From Psilocybe azurescens (taxonomy: Eukaryota > Basidiomycota > Agaricomycetes > Agaricales > Agrocybaceae), in assembly GCA_023853785.1 (NCBI GenBank), contig JAJIRX010000257.1:1-16387 (forward strand): 16,387 nt of DNA, written 5' to 3'. The position numbers and the translations under genes are program-made. Positions 1 through 7,928 of this stretch are shown one piece after another. Every line of letters starts with the position of its first letter. Positions within the stretch are counted from its first letter, which is position 1. The notes below the pieces were generated by a model. That model was not told the origin of the DNA. It made no database searches and was given only the letters and a program-made list of their open reading frames with translations.

Positions 1-764
1 AAGATTGATGTCCATTGGGAAAGTGAAGCTGCGCTTGCACATTCGGAAATTGGCTCAGTGGATGCATCTAGAATCCCCCAATTTTGCGAGGTGACTGTAG
101 CCGTAAAGAGCGTTGGCCGTCAGCGTTTAAAGAACATGGTGGTCTCATTCACTTCCATGCGGATGCCTTTGTGTTTGGTAAGGTATAAACAAGCCAATAG
201 ATTGTTGCGCAGTAGGGGAACATGCAAAACTCGTGTAAGCTCTACAGAATGCGATTCCTGACCCTCTATCACCGGATTGATCATCACACTCCCAAAACCA
301 GCTGAATAGACAATGGTGTTGTCTGCTAACTTGACTGGGACGATGTAGAGTATAATTGCGTATCCATGCAGCGATGCGGTGTCATATGACTAGTGGCACC
401 TGTGTCTGCGAGCCAATCAAAGTTAGCATCGCTTTGGGAGGTGTTTGAAGCGGATGTAGACAGTGCACTTGCATTTCCAGCAAATTCTGGCTTGGGATCC
501 TTCTCAGTGGTCTCCTGCGCTTTCCTGGCCTTCTGACCTCTGTTCTTGTACCTAGTGCGGACGCTTTCCTTTGCTTTATCTTGAGAGTCGAGATATCGGC
601 TGCATTCAGCTTGCATGTGGTTGTTCATGCCGCAAAATGTGCAGAGAAGCGCAGGGGGCGTAGGAGTGCGAGATGACGATGCTGCAAGCGCAGAGGCGAC
701 GCTGGGAGCGGCAGAAGCGCGATGGCGACGTTGGGACTCTTCTGTGACAAAGGCCTGTTGAATG
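1..764 (-). mobile_element. Inverted partial copy of the copia element (gag-protease-integrase start)
   Basis: This stretch is the reverse complement of the copia element further right: position 1 corresponds to about 2551 and position 764 to about 1785. Read on the minus strand it encodes the end of Gag, the zinc knuckle region, the protease motif DTGATSHMT and the first residues of the integrase region. It has its own lesion, an extra base near 370 that breaks the frame just after the protease motif (ATSHMTPHR). It lacks the extra A that the + strand copy carries near 2319, so it is a separate copy of the family rather than a recent duplicate. The fragment stops exactly where the 5' LTR of the next element begins, and its other end lies outside the window. 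Confidence 0.93.
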
Positions 765-1016
765 TGTTAGAATTGATATTTCAGACTCAGACTGATGGGA
801 TCACATGACAGACACCTATGTAGCTGTAGCACACCGCTTGAACTCCTTAGTTACTCACTTCGGACTTCAGGCAAGTAGATAGCATAGTTCAGTCTCAATA
901 CACTCAGTTACTCACTTCGGACTTCAGGCCCTCATTGCCACTCTGTCTGATACAGTGTGACCACGAAACTCGGACCACAGCTGTCTCGCACGTTTCCGAA
1001 CTCGCCACCTTTAACA
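765..1016 (+). repeat. 5' LTR of the copia element
   Basis: This 252-bp LTR has the short terminal inverted repeat TGTTA...TAACA. It matches the 3' LTR at all but two positions: C versus A in the CACTCAGTT segment near 905, and G versus A in CTCGCCACC near 1004. It should carry the promoter and RNA start of the element. I could not assign a clear TATA box or the U3/R/U5 borders by eye. Confidence 0.95.
849..929 (+). repeat. 24-bp direct repeat inside the LTR
   Basis: The same 24 bases (beginning AGTTACTCAC and ending GACTTCAGGC) occur at 849-872 and again at 906-929, 57 bp apart start to start. Both copies recur in the 3' LTR at 5582-5605 and 5639-5662. Paired repeats in the U3 part of an LTR often act as enhancer or activator sites. 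That role is an inference here. Confidence 0.8.
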
Positions 1017-1028
1017 GGTTATGGGCCC
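1017..1028 (+). other. Primer binding site, internal (half) initiator-Met tRNA type
   Basis: Directly after the LTR end ACA comes GGTTATGGGCCC. This matches the priming site of Drosophila copia as I recall it. It is complementary to the anticodon stem-loop of initiator methionine tRNA (CAU anticodon) rather than to a tRNA 3' end. Such elements prime from a tRNA cut in its anticodon loop. If the host tRNA has GGGCUCAUAACC, one G:U pair is needed. Confidence 0.8.
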
Positions 1029-1219
1029 CGCGCACATTGCGCTTTAATCTCAATTTCATCGAAAAGTCTCAACTTTTCATTTCCACACTCTTCGTGTTTT
1101 GCTCGCACTGGCCGCGCCCGTGCTCGTACCGCCACCTCATCACGTCACAACGTTCGCACACGTTCCCGCACGTCTCTGCTCACTACCACCACGTCACATC
1201 ACTCCTATCTCGCACAATC

Positions 1220-2322
1220 ATGTCTTCTTCATCCCTGCCCAATTTTGCGAACTGAATGCTTCCAACTACCCATCTTGGTGTGGTGAAATGCAAGCTTGGC
1301 TTCGTGCCCAGGGCGTTTGGCGCATCGTTTCCGGTCAATCCAAGGCCCCTAGGCAGTCCTCACCACCCAAGGACACTGAGGAGGCCGCACTCGACGCTTG
1401 GAACACCAAATCGGACAAGGCAGCTGGCTACATCTATCTGGCTGTTGAAGAGAATCAGAAGATCCATTTTGCCTCTATTTCGGACGATCCAGTCGCTATG
1501 TGGGCTGCCCTCGCTTCGGTACACCTCCAGAAGCGTCCTGGTGCACGCTTCAATGCCTATGACGACCTATTCTCAATCAGGAAGCAGGAGGACGAATCTC
1601 TGCAGTCCCTGATGAACAGAGTGGACACTGCCATTCACAGGATTCAAGATCTTCGGCCTAAGGACTTCACTCTCACCAATCTAGATGATGAGCTGGCAAG
1701 CATGACACTCATTAGGGCACTTCCTGACGAGTTCAGTGGCTTTGCTTCGTCTCTATTGCTCATGGACAAGCTTGAAAAGGCTACCATTCAACAGGCCTTT
1801 GTCACAGAAGAGTCCCAACGTCGCCATCGCGCTTCTGCCGCTCCCAGCGTCGCCTCTGCGCTTGCAGCATCGTCATCTCGCACTCCTGCGCCCCCTGCGC
1901 TCCTTTGCACATTTTGCGGCATGAACAACCACATGCAAGCTGAATGCAGCCGCTATCTCGACTCTCAAGAGAAAGCGAAGGAAAGCGTCCGCACTAGGTA
2001 CAAGAACAGAGGTCAGAAGGCCAGGAAAGCGCAGGAGACCACTGAGAAGGATCCCAAGCCAGAATTTGCTGGAAATGCAAGTGCACTGTCTACATCCGCT
2101 TCAAACACCTCCCACAGCGATGCTAACTTCGATTGGCTCGCAGACACAGGTGCCACTAGTCATATGACACCGCATCGCGCATGGATACGCAATTACACGC
2201 CCTACATCGTCCCAGTCAAGTTAGCAGACAACACCATCGTCTATTCAGCTGGTTTTGGGAGTGTGATGATCAATCCGGTGATAGAGGGTCAGGAATCGCG
2301 TTCTGTAGAGCTTACACGAAGT
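1220..2322 (+). pseudogene. copia Gag and aspartic protease region, two frameshifts
   Basis: The likely start is the ATG at 1220 (MSSSSLPNFA...), about 190 nt downstream of the primer site. After about 10 codons a single-base loss near 1250 moves the reading to the frame LNASNYPSWCGEMQAW, a typical start of copia Gag. The frame then runs through a UBN2/retrotran_gag-like helical region. Next comes a CCHC zinc knuckle at about 1909-1950 (C-X2-C-X4-H-X4-C, CTFCGMNNHMQAEC) that binds element RNA, then a basic stretch. The protease active-site motif DTGATSHM follows at about 2143-2166. An extra A near 2319 then breaks the frame. In the inverted fragment at 1-764 this position is normal, so the lesion is specific to this copy or a read error. 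The 1099 ATG in the later frame gives an N-terminus unlike Gag and is unlikely to be the native start. Confidence 0.88.
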
Positions 2323-3498
2323 TTTGCATGTTCCCCTGCTGCGCAACAATCTATTGGCTTGTTTATACCTTACCAAACACAAAGGCATCCGCATGGAAGT
2401 GAATGAGACCACCATGTTCTTTAAACGCGACGGAACGACGCTCTTCACCGCTACAGTCACCTCGCAAAATTGTGGCATTCTAGATGCATCCACTGAGCCA
2501 ATTTCCGAATGTGCAAGCGCAGCTTCAACTCTCCCAATGGACATCAATCTTTGGCATCGTCGCTGTGCGCACCACAGTCATGCTACGATCAAGCAATTGA
2601 TACACGGCGATCTTGTGTTCGGTCTCGTCGTTACCTCCAAAGATCAGCCCGATCCGATTTGCGAGGCATGTCTGGCAGGCAAAATGACATCTGCACCATT
2701 TCCCAGCTCCACAAGAGAATCACTTGAACCACTTGAGCTCATCCATTCTGACCTTCATGGACCTCTCCCTGTTGCCAGTCCGGAGGGATACCGCTATTGG
2801 ATCACTTTCCTTGATGACTGTACCAAGCTGCATGCTGTACTGTTCTTAAAGCGAAAGAGCGACGCTTTTGAGGCTTTTAAGACGTTCAAAGCGTATGCAG
2901 AGAACCAGCTCAACGCTAAAATCAAGGCTATTCAAGATGACAAGGCTGGGGAATATATGTCAGCTGCTTTCATCAAATTCACTGATCAGTGCGGCATTGT
3001 ACGACGTCACAGCACCAGGAACAGGCCCCAGCAGAATGGAGTTGCAGAGCGTGCAAATCGCACCATTTCTGACCATGCTACTGCTATGTTAGATGAATCC
3101 AATCTCCCTGCGTCGTTTTGGGTCCTGGCTGTCTCTGCTTATGTCCATGTGTGGAATCGGCTCCTACCGCGCCTCTGCCAGCTACAACGCCCCTATACTG
3201 CTTGGTACAAGAAGAAACCCGATATTAGCCATTTCCGGGTGTTTGGGTGCACTGCTTATGTCTATATTCAGCGAGACAAGCGCAAATCGCTGCAATCGCA
3301 CACAGAGAAGTGTATCTTTGTTGGGTATCCATCTGGGTACAAGGGTTGGCAGTTTTACAATCCAGTCACAAAGAAGTTCATTATCTCAGAACGAGCTATC
3401 TTCGATGAAAGGAGCTTTCCAGGCCTCAAGCGGACGTCTCCAGTGAGCCTGATGCCTGTTGGCACTCCTGTGACCTTCCCTGATGTACCAGATTCTGG
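2320..3498 (+). pseudogene. copia integrase region
   Basis: This block inserts the cDNA into the host genome. It opens with residues that continue the protease region (LHVPLLRNNLL). A zinc-binding N-terminal domain follows: WHRRCAHHSH, then CEACLAGKM, giving the His pair and the C-X2-C pair of an HHCC domain. The catalytic core shows Asp in IHSDLHGPLP (about 2745), Asp in QDDKAGEY (about 2935) and Glu in NGVAERANRTI (about 3037), the D,D35E arrangement. The conserved C-terminal signature FGCTAYVYI...KCIFVGYPSGYKGW follows. The frame is lost in a run of six G near 3498. The first half of this frame is the same one that the Gag-protease frame should have joined at 2319, which supports an original fused polyprotein. 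Confidence 0.9.
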
Positions 3499-4926
3499 GG
3501 GGATGACAACTTCGCTCCTGAGCCCGAAATTGCGCCAAATGACCCAAATGTGATACCACAGCCTCAGCTCGCACCCAACGACGTTCCTGTTGCTCCTCAG
3601 CCGCCAGTCGCACCGCCTCCACCAGATAACGCACAAATCATCCCAATCGTCCCAGAACATGCTCAGCAGCACCCTGCACCCGTACAAGCTCCAATACGCG
3701 CTCTCGCGTTCCTCGTCCGCCCTAAGGGCACAATTGAGCCGTCTCGCCGCTCTACACGCCCCCAAAGCCCCCTAGTGAATGGTGGAAGGTTGCACCTGCT
3801 CCTTCTTCTGCTGCGGACGATGACGAGTCAAATCCGTCTCTAGATGATGATATGGATGAAGTTCAATTTGCAGGAGCTGCTTCGACATCTGACCCACACA
3901 ACTACAAGCAGGCCATGAAAAGCGATGATTCTGAGCGATGGAGCGAAGCTGCACTTGCTGAATACAACACCTTGCTTCAAAACCGCACATGGGACATTGT
4001 GGACCTCCACAGGGTGAAAAGGCTATTGGCTCTAGCTGGGTGTTTCGCATTAAACGCAATTCAGACGGCTCCATTGAACGCTACAAGGCCCGAATCGTCG
4101 CCCAAGGCTGCTCTCAACGTCCCGGACGTGACTATCATGAAGTCCATGCGCCTACACCTCGCCCTGCGACGATACGCACTACATTTGCTATAGCTGCTGC
4201 TGAAGACCTGGAACTGCGCTCTGTTGATATCTCAGCTGCTTTCACCAATGGAGACTTAGATGAGTACATCTACATGAAGCAGCCTGATGGATTCCATGAG
4301 GGCGCTCCAAACAAGGTCTGCAGGCTCCGAAAATCATTGTATGGTCTCAAGCAGTCAGCTCGTCAGTGGAACATCAAATTGCATGCTGCACTCACCCAAA
4401 TGGGATTCAAGCGAGTTGAAGCAGACAGATCTGTCTACATCTACTCTGATGGCCATGTTCGCATGTTTGTGCCCATTTACATCGATGATATCACCATAGC
4501 TTGCAAGGACGGAGCTGCGATTGATAGAGCGGTCAAGCAGTTAGCTGAACACTTCAAATGCAGAGATCTTGGTCCGACGGAGTTCCTGCTTGGTGTAGGC
4601 ATCACCAGAGATCGCAAATCGCGCACAATCGCTCTACACCAACGCCAGTTCATTCTAGACATTCTAGAACGCTACAACATGACCGATTGCAGTCCTGTGC
4701 TGACTCCGATGATTCCTGGCACTGTTCTCACCAAGGAAATGGGCGCTTCGTCACCAGAAGATTTGCAATTCATGCAAAATGTTCCCTATCTCAGCTGCAT
4801 TGGTTCGCTTCAATATCTCGCCTCTATGACCCGCAGTGACATTGCACATGTTGTTGCCTATCTTGCACGCTTTAACAGCAATCCTGGTCCGAAGCACTGG
4901 GCAGCAGTCAAACATCTTTGCGCTAT
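3499..4926 (+). pseudogene. copia reverse transcriptase region with Pro-rich linker
   Basis: A Pro/Gln-rich linker (3505-3765, with repeated QPPVAPPPP-like segments) and an acidic stretch lead into RT. There are frame changes near 3765 and 4006. From about 4010 the frame is open to 4927. It contains SSWVFRIKRNSDGSIERYKARIVAQG, typical of copia RT entry, then the first catalytic Asp in SVDISAAFTNGDLDEYIYMKQPDGF. The block CRLRKSLYGLKQSARQWN and the active-site box YIDDITIA (about 4478-4501, the YxDD motif) follow. The conserved closing segment SCIGSLQYLASMTRSDIAHVV precedes the connection to RNase H. A missing base in CATCTTTGCG near 4925 ends the frame at 4928. The enzyme would copy element RNA into cDNA in the virus-like particle. 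Confidence 0.92.
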
Positions 4927-5449
4927 TTGAAGGGTACACTTGATCACAAGTTGCACTACTCGGGCGAGCTGGGTCTAGACATGTTCAGCACCTACTGCGA
5001 TGCGTCTCATGGCGACTGCAAAGACACTGGACGCTCTACAGGTGGTTATGTGACGATTATGGCTGGTGGTGCAGTTGGCTGGAGCAGTAAACTGCAGGGA
5101 ATAGTTGCGCTTTCTACCACTGAAGCAGAGTTCATTGCAGCTGTTGAAGCAGGCAAGGAGATTGCATGGATGCGCAACATTCTGCGCGAATTTGGTTATC
5201 ACATTGACAAGCCTTCCACTCTTCACATTGACAACCAATCTGCGATCAGCGTCTCCAAGAATCCCTGAACACCATGGACGCATGAAGCACCTGGACCTGC
5301 GCTTCTACTGGCTGCGCGATGCAGTAAATGACAAGATGATCAACCCTACCTTTGTTTCAACTGATGAGCAAGTTGCAGACATTCTTACCAAGGCTCTGCC
5401 TGCTGCGAAGGTTGAGTTCTGCAGAGAGGAGATGGGGATTTATGTTTAG
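4921..5449 (+). pseudogene. copia RNase H region and end of Pol
   Basis: The frame resumes at RYLKGTLDHKL and shows the copia-type RNase H: TYCDASHGDCKDTGRSTGG (first Asp), ALSTTEAEFIAAVEAGKE (Glu), and LHIDNQSAISVSKNP (second Asp). An extra C near 5263 stops this frame at 5268. The adjacent frame carries the expected ending, HGRMKHLDLRFYWLRD and QVADILTKAL, to a stop at 5447-5449, 48 bases before the 3' LTR. The domain degrades the RNA strand of the RNA:DNA hybrid during cDNA synthesis. All three catalytic acidic residues are present, so the only visible damage is the frameshift. Confidence 0.9.
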
Positions 5450-5490
5450 AGTATATTTCATTCTTTTTATTTCTGAGACTGTTCAGATCA

Positions 5491-5497
5491 CGGGGGA
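5491..5497 (+). other. Polypurine tract before the 3' LTR
   Basis: The bases CGGGGGA directly precede the TGTTA start of the 3' LTR. This is the expected place and composition for the purine tract that primes plus-strand DNA synthesis. It is short, so the assignment rests mainly on position. Confidence 0.65.
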
Positions 5498-5749
5498 TGT
5501 TAGAATTGATATTTCAGACTCAGACTGATGGGATCACATGACAGACACCTATGTAGCTGTAGCACACCGCTTGAACTCCTTAGTTACTCACTTCGGACTT
5601 CAGGCAAGTAGATAGCATAGTTCAGTCTCAATACACTAAGTTACTCACTTCGGACTTCAGGCCCTCATTGCCACTCTGTCTGATACAGTGTGACCACGAA
5701 ACTCGGACCACAGCTGTCTCGCACGTTTCCGAACTCACCACCTTTAACA
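5498..5749 (+). repeat. 3' LTR of the copia element
   Basis: This 252-bp LTR has ends TGTTA and TAACA and two substitutions relative to the 5' LTR. It holds the second copy of the internal 24-bp repeat pair. The sequence immediately after it (from 5750, AGTCTTGAG) is LINE sequence that matches 8986 onward, not a duplicate of the 5' flank. Confidence 0.95.
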
Positions 5750-6274
5750 AGTCTTGAGTCCCTTGGCCCACCCAGCACGCACCATGTGCGTCAGGATGAG
5801 GCCGGCATCTTCGGTGGATCATTGACGGATCCCTCCAATCTGATTTGGGTGGAAGACGTCTGAAGCAACGCCGTCAAACTGTATGTGATTGGAAAGCATT
5901 TTCTCAATCAATTTACCAACGGTATTCAGGAGCACAATAGGCCTGAATGCCTTTGGGGCAGAGTAGGAGGGCTTGTTTGGTTTCGGGATGATAACCGACA
6001 TGGACTCCTTGAAGTGCTTAGGCCAGTGCCCAACCAGGAGGCAGGCATTGGCGAGCACGAGCAAGACAGTGAAGACATGGGTGGGACCCCGCATCAACAT
6101 CTTAAGATGAGACCACTTGATGTGGTCCGGCCCTGGGGCCGACACGTTGGAGCAGGAGGCCAAAGCTTCCCGCATCTCAAGTGCAGAGATGGGACCCATC
6201 CCCGAACAGGCATGTCGGGGATGGAGTCGAAATATCGATGTCGAACGCGGTCCGACACCGAGTTATAAGTGTTG
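5750..6274 (-). mobile_element. Outer LINE, left piece (RT fingers region)
   Basis: This piece matches the inner LINE from about 8986 to 9500 at roughly nine in ten bases. On the minus strand it encodes the N-terminal half of a LINE reverse transcriptase: ISALEMREALASCSNVSAPG with PDHIKWSHLK, then MSVIIPKPNKPSYSAPKAFR with PIVLLNTVGKLIEKML. The frame ends at a TGA (5819-5821), the same codon that is TGA in the inner LINE. Its downstream (3') part should lie to the left but is replaced by the copia 3' LTR. Its upstream part continues at 11367 after the inner LINE insertion. Most differences from the inner copy are transitions, many of them at CpG. Confidence 0.9.
6261..6274. repeat. Target-site duplication of the inner LINE, left copy
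   Basis: AGTTATAAGTGTTG abuts the poly(T) end of the inner LINE and is repeated exactly at 11353-11366. A further T could belong to either the duplication or the tail. Confidence 0.9.
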
Positions 6275-6300
6275 TTTTTTTTTTTTTATTTTTTTTTTTA
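6275..6300 (-). other. Poly(A) tail of the inner LINE
   Basis: Thirteen T, one A and eleven T lie directly next to the target-site duplication. Read on the minus strand this is an A-rich tail, as left by target-primed reverse transcription. Confidence 0.93.
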
Positions 6301-6862
6301 TTTCATCAATTTGTATACCGGTGCGCGAAAGCAGTCCGGTCGCTAAGTACAAATGCCCGACCAGGTAACTACTAAGAAACTGTTCGCCGAAACTACTAAG
6401 AGTCCGTTGGAAACACTAAAGTCTACGATAAATGACCGTGCTGAACACATAACGGGGTAACTATTGTGGGGATATAATGCCAGCCTCGATGCAGCACAGG
6501 AAACCAAACCTATCTACAAAGAACAACCTCGCGGGGTATAGGAAAGGAGTGACCCTAGCCTTAGGAAGCCTGGGGTGGAGCGGAAGCAACACCAGCAGGA
6601 GATAACTAACAAGGGCGGGGGGCGCCCAAGTCCAGCAGCCGAGACTAGCGGTACCAGCTCTCCCTGGTTCCCACATACCGACGCCGTTCGTAACGTGGTC
6701 CAGGTCCTGGGTGAAGGTAGTGAGTCGAACACCGAAGCGAGTGGCGAACAGGCCCCGCCGAACGGCCTACCCCCAGCATAGCCAAACAACCGTGAGCCAA
6801 GCGGATAATTGGCCCATGCCAATCAAGACCGCCAAACGAAGAATCCCCCACAATGCCCAACA
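6301..6862 (-). other. 3' untranslated region of the inner LINE
   Basis: About 560 bases lie between the last recognisable ORF2 codons and the poly(A) tail. No conserved protein motif was seen in any frame. It contains a short direct repeat AACTACTAAGA at 6367-6377 and 6391-6401, 24 bases apart, in the part nearest the tail. The ORF2 stop at 6863 is the most likely coding end. Confidence 0.7.
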
Positions 6863-7868
6863 TCAGTTGTCAACCGACGCCCGCAAGGGGAGCCGAGCGG
6901 AAGGCGAACGCTCGGGTTCATCTCCAAAATGAGTGAAGGTAGCACAACATGGTTGGCTGCCTAAGCTCGCAAGTCCTGGGAGGACGATAAGTCCTTTGCA
7001 GGTGAGGATATGCGTGCGGGTTTCCCAAGGGCACCCACACGGGCACGATGTATTACCATCGTTAAGATTGAACCGGGAATAGTAAGACCCGATGGGCGCA
7101 TGATTCAGAATACACCTACACATGCGTGCGTAGAGCTGCGGAGAGCTCATGTTCGCGAAATGAACCCAGAGGTTGTCCTTGCCCCCGGGCTGTGCGACGG
7201 CCCCGTCGACCGTCTTGAGTTGGAGAAAGTTCCGACCTCGATATTCGGGGTCCTGGAACAGGACATTCCAGGAAGCGCCCGAGAAAGGGCAGCCTGCTTG
7301 TGAAGGCTGTCAATGATGTAGCTGGGCGTGGGCCCAGTGCGACTTTGAGTTCGGTTGCGAACTCGTGTGCTTTATAGTGCAGGTCCCACTGCAATCGCGA
7401 GGGGACGTACACAAAAGTGATTGATTGGCCATCCTTGCGGGTGAACCAAGTCTGAAGAGCCTCACAGACGGCCACAGAGTGGCCCTGTCCGAGTGGATAG
7501 AGGGATCAACAGCTCGGCGGGCGGAAGCCATTGAGTCTGTGAAGATGAAAATGTCCGTGCAATCGTCACGCGAAGTCGCACTGACGATTGCAGAACGAAT
7601 GGCATAAAGCTCCGCATCTGGGGCGGTGACTTTGCCTGCGACATGTCGGGCGCGCCAACGCTTCGACTCCGCCGCTGAACAGGATGGAGGCCGCAATGGC
7701 TTGAAACCGTCCTGAGAGGGGCAGACTTGCATCTGTCCCTGCATAATATGTCCCGATGTTCTCCGAGATCTTGTCCCGGAGCTTGTCGAGGTGTTTGGTG
7801 CGCTGCTTCAATTCCTTGTCAGCGTCGCCGAGAAATCTTGCAGTCATCGAAGTGGACTTGGTCCGCAA
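6863..7868 (-). pseudogene. Inner LINE ORF2, RNase H and C-terminal Cys/His motif
   Basis: Read on the minus strand, three frames together give an RNase H fold with its catalytic acids: YYAGTDASLPLSGRF (Asp, about 7735), APDAELYAIRSAI (Glu, about 7610) and IFIFTDSMASARRAVD (Asp, about 7530). The segment CPCGCPWETRTHILTCKG (about 6995-7050) follows. It is the Cys/His motif commonly found after RNase H in fungal LINE ORF2 proteins. Frame changes separate the three catalytic blocks, including one between TDAS and AELYAI. RNase H helps to remove template RNA during insertion. The stop at 6863 probably marks the original end of ORF2. Confidence 0.82.
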
Positions 7869-7928
7869 AGCGGTCCATTAGTCGAACACCCGGTCTGGAG
7901 AGCGGGTTCATCGGGAGGAGGGTCTCCG

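Larger units (their letters stand above)
765..5749 (+). mobile_element. Ty1/copia LTR retrotransposon, LTR to LTR, frameshifted
   Basis: The element has two 252-bp LTRs beginning TGTTA and ending TAACA, a primer binding site directly after the 5' LTR, a G-rich tract directly before the 3' LTR, and coding blocks in the order Gag, protease, integrase, reverse transcriptase, RNase H. Integrase ahead of RT is diagnostic of Ty1/copia (Pseudoviridae-type) elements. The blocks are open but sit in shifting frames: changes fall near 1250, 2319, 3498, 3765, 4006, 4925 and 5263, all consistent with single-base indels. Between them no stop codon interrupts the likely frame, which suggests that the ancestor had one fused Gag-Pol ORF. 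The LTRs differ at only 2 of 252 positions, which implies a young insertion. No target-site duplication is seen: GAATG precedes the 5' LTR and AGTCT follows the 3' LTR. Confidence 0.95.

Noticed and set aside
58..261. Open frame on the + strand within the left copia fragment
   Set aside because: It is the antisense of the gag-integrase junction of the inverted copia copy.
935..1255. 106-residue open frame over the LTR end and gag leader
   Set aside because: It runs through the LTR and primer site. Only its last part from the ATG at 1220 is the likely Gag start, and it is kept there.
6275..6300. Poly(T) run as a transcription terminator
   Set aside because: It sits at the 3' end of a minus-strand LINE next to a target-site duplication, so it is a reverse-transcribed poly(A) tail.
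5885..6375. Three overlapping + strand open frames
   Set aside because: They are antisense to the outer LINE RT, and two of them read through the poly(T) tail into Phe-rich nonsense.
7010..7303. 97-residue + strand frame
   Set aside because: The opposite strand carries the LINE RNase H/Cys-His region in a consistent domain order.
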